A stretch of DNA of 8,418 bases from an uncultured Spartobacteria bacterium (lineage in GTDB: Bacteria; Verrucomicrobiota; Verrucomicrobiia; Chthoniobacterales; UBA6821). The position numbers and the translations under genes were made by a program. Under the pieces are notes generated by a model, which was not told the DNA's origin, made no database searches, and saw only the letters and a list, made by a program, of their open reading frames with translations. The stretch covers positions 1 to 8,418 of the forward strand of contig CAIKYN010000308.1 in NCBI GenBank assembly GCA_903831635.1, given 5' to 3'. Position 1 is the first letter of the stretch. Each line of letters begins with the position of its first letter. Below, in pieces: positions 6,483-8,418 of the stretch.

Positions 6483-8070
6483 AGAGGACGATGATTCCAA
6501 GTAGGGCTGCTACCAGGGGGATGACCAGCATGGTCCAGAGAGCAAGGAAGCGAAGTTGTTGATCATCGAGATTCAGCGTGAAGAACTCTTTGGTCTTGGG
6601 GGTAGTTCCGGTGAGGTGGGTGCGATCAATCAGGGTATTCACCGCGCTGGAAAAGAAATCGAGGCCGGTTTCCGCAAGATACTTGTCTTTGAGGAATTCG
6701 CAGTTCCCCACGACGACCATGCGGGAGGCCCCGAGTGCCAACCGGTCGTCATGCACTCCCCCGAGATCGGTGATTGCCGCGATGATGACCGGGAAAAAGG
6801 TATCGCGGGCAGGATCGAAAGTGATCCCCTTGCCATCCGCGTTTGCATAATTGGAACATCCCCGGAAACCATGGATGCCTCGAATTAGGGGTCTTGTGGT
6901 CCCTTGCACGGAGTATCCGTTTGTTCCTGCCAATGGGCTGTTGGTCGGTGCAGTCTCCGCCGGTGTCACTGTGTTGGTGGCAGACGTTGCATTGGTGGTC
7001 GGAATCGAGGCCGCGAGAAGTTTGTCCCTCTGATCGTTGATTGCCAGCGACCGTGTGTTTCCTGCCAAGAGAATATTCAACCCCACGAGACGGGAGGTGA
7101 TCTCGGAGCCGGCAAAGAATTCGCCGGTGACGTCGCGCAGGATTCCCATCGCTCCCCCGAGGTTGACGAGTCGGAGCACGCGGTCGTTACGGGGGATGAT
7201 ATTTCCTGATTGGGCTACAAAGTTATCGAGAGCAGGTGTCTCACCGGTGGGATCCAGAAGGATCATCAGGTGTCCGCCGGTTTTCCAATACGATTCCAAG
7301 GATGCAATTTCGTCCGGTGAGGGATCGAAATGAGCTCCGTCGATGACGACCAACGCCGCATCCTTGGGTACTGAGGCAGACGCCGCAAGATTGAGGGGGG
7401 CAACCGTGATATTCTGCCGCTTCAGATTCTGCCCCACCAACTGCAGAGGAGGAACACCTGGCAGTCCCTCGCCATGGCCCTGAAGGAAGTAAGCCTTCTT
7501 GTTGGAGGTCGGTTCGATCAGGGCAATGAGAGCCGAGGTCAGGATCTGTTCGCCCCTGAAAGCCACCAACCGGGGTCTGTCGCCGTATTGCGTGGGGGCG
7601 GTGTCGTATTCACCCATCTCCGGCGCAGGAATGATGGTTGAGCGCCCGTTGTACTCCACAATAACGACATTCTCTCCCCCAGAAAACTTATAGCGTGCCT
7701 GGAGTTCGTGCGCGCGTGCGGGATCTCTCAGCGGGTCTAGGCGTTCTACAGTCAGGTCACGGTAATGATGCGCATAGAACTGGAACTCCCGGAGCAGTGC
7801 CATGATGTCACCATAGAGTTCGGAGCCGGGAGAGAGGGAGCTGGGTGAAAAATAGACAATCACCCGGACCGGCGACTTAAGGAACCACATCATCTCCTTC
7901 GACTGGCTGGAGAGCTCGAATTTGTGGGATCTGCTGAAATCGTAGCGGCGATAGTGGCTGAGCGACCATCCGACGATGCAGCCAGCAACGAGGAGCGCGG
8001 CCACGATCTGCAGTGCCACCCGCAAACCGACGCTGCGGAGGTGGGCTGGCTTTTTGTCTCGGGGTGCCAT
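6466..8070 (-). CDS. GldG-like auxiliary protein of an ABC transporter
   Basis: The 534-residue protein has a membrane helix at each end (about 17-36 and 507-530, the latter closed by WRRRS). The large middle part therefore lies on one side of the membrane, expected to be the periplasm. This matches the ABC_transp_aux / GldG family. Visible family features are the early VRVIVYFSPSS strand (68-78), the YFLQGHGEG motif (194-202), a Lys-Thr-Gly-Gly-His-Leu-Met-Ile-Leu-Leu-Asp strand (263-273), and RMVVVGNCEFL (450-460) followed by LDFFSSAVNTLIDR. A Thr/Asn/Ala-rich low-complexity stretch at about 354-385 is likely a flexible linker before the last segment. In Flavobacterium johnsoniae GldG works with GldA and GldF in an ABC transporter needed for gliding; elsewhere the substrate is unknown. 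The ATG start at 8070 lies 27 bases after the permease stop. No clear Shine-Dalgarno sequence precedes it, so it may depend on coupling or another start signal. Confidence 0.9.
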   Translation of the reverse strand: MAPRDKKPAHLRSVGLRVALQIVAALLVAGCIVGWSLSHYRRYDFSRSHKFELSSQSKEMMWFLKSPVRVIVYFSPSSLSPGSELYGDIMALLREFQFYAHHYRDLTVERLDPLRDPARAHELQARYKFSGGENVVIVEYNGRSTIIPAPEMGEYDTAPTQYGDRPRLVAFRGEQILTSALIALIEPTSNKKAYFLQGHGEGLPGVPPLQLVGQNLKRQNITVAPLNLAASASVPKDAALVVIDGAHFDPSPDEIASLESYWKTGGHLMILLDPTGETPALDNFVAQSGNIIPRNDRVLRLVNLGGAMGILRDVTGEFFAGSEITSRLVGLNILLAGNTRSLAINDQRDKLLAASIPTTNATSATNTVTPAETAPTNSPLAGTNGYSVQGTTRPLIRGIHGFRGCSNYANADGKGITFDPARDTFFPVIIAAITDLGGVHDDRLALGASRMVVVGNCEFLKDKYLAETGLDFFSSAVNTLIDRTHLTGTTPKTKEFFTLNLDDQQLRFLALWTMLVIPLVAALLGIIVLWRRRS

Positions 8071-8097
8071 GGTAGCGTCTCGTGAAGGTATCGTGGA

Positions 8098-8418
8098 TCA
8101 GGAGCGCCAGCGGCGGGCTTGAAAACTCTGGAGTGTCAGGAAGAGACAGAGCCCGGTCATCACAAGGTACCAGACCACAGGGCGGGTATCGAAGATGCCT
8201 CGGGAGAACTGTGTCATTTGATCGATCGGGGAGAAAGTAATCGTGATTCCCTGCATCATCGTGTCGACATGGCCCGCGAGGAAGGAGAGAAGTCCCGTCA
8301 GGAAGAAGAGCGCGATCACCGCAAAGGTCATGACCGCTGCGGTGATCTGGTGACGCGTGAGGGAGGAACAGAGGCAACCGAGCGAGAGGTAGAACATCCC
8401 CATGAGGAGCAGAAGCAG
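8098..8418 (-). CDS. ABC-2 type transporter permease, GldF-like, C-terminal end only
   Basis: The last 106 codons of a permease that begins beyond the right edge; the frame is open to base 8418 and stops with TGA at 8098-8100. Visible are the end of one hydrophobic helix (LLLLLMGMFYLSLG), a long helix around AAVMTFAVIALFFLTGLLSF, a loop with DQMTQFSRGIFDTRPVVWY, and a last helix ending in SFQARRWRS. The combination of F-x-R-G-I-x-D-T-R, a final helix and a terminal Arg-Arg-Trp is typical of GldF-like ABC-2 permeases that pair with GldG proteins. The protein should form the inner-membrane channel part of the transporter, with an ATPase encoded upstream, outside the window. It is probably the first visible gene of the operon continuing into the GldG-like and DUF4340 genes. 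A general ABC-2 permease of other specificity is the alternative, made unlikely by the neighbours. Confidence 0.87.
   Translation of the reverse strand: MLLLLMGMFYLSLGCLCSSLTRHQITAAVMTFAVIALFFLTGLLSFLAGHVDTMMQGITITFSPIDQMTQFSRGIFDTRPVVWYLVMTGLCLFLTLQSFQARRWRS

Overview
The window carries parts of six protein-coding genes and reads as an ordinary chromosomal segment of a moderately GC-rich Gram-negative bacterium. I favour Verrucomicrobiota or a close relative, with moderate confidence. The reasons are the GldF/GldG/DUF4340 gene trio, the style of the N-terminal region of the tetratricopeptide protein, and the type of intergenic repeat seen. All of this comes from family recognition by eye; no search was run.

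Layout. On the + strand, positions 1-459 hold the 3' end of an aldose 1-epimerase (galactose mutarotase-like) gene. It is followed after 65 bases by a 475-residue tetratricopeptide-repeat protein (525-1952) that starts at TTG. A convergent intergenic stretch (1953-2229) contains a probable terminator and a run of hairpins that looks like a dispersed palindromic element. On the - strand, the gene order in the direction of transcription is: the 3' end of an ABC-2 type permease of the GldF kind (8418-8098), a GldG-like auxiliary protein (8070-6466), a DUF4340 protein (6469-5054) and alanyl-tRNA synthetase alaS (4941-2230).

How the genes work together. The permease, GldG-like and DUF4340 genes are tightly packed (27-base gap, then a 4-base GTGA stop/start overlap), so they very probably form one operon. 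Their products would form a membrane assembly: a permease, an anchored periplasmic protein with a membrane helix at each end, and a singly anchored periplasmic DUF4340 protein. The ATPase subunit would be expected just beyond the right edge. In Flavobacterium johnsoniae the related GldA/GldF/GldG transporter is needed for gliding; outside gliding bacteria its substrate is unknown. alaS lies 112 bases downstream on the same strand. It may have its own promoter in that gap but could also receive read-through.

The parts most worth attention are the GldFG-DUF4340 operon, the apparent threefold internal repeat in the DUF4340 protein, and the multi-hairpin intergenic element at about 1990-2090. No tRNA, rRNA, CRISPR array, insertion sequence or phage gene was seen.
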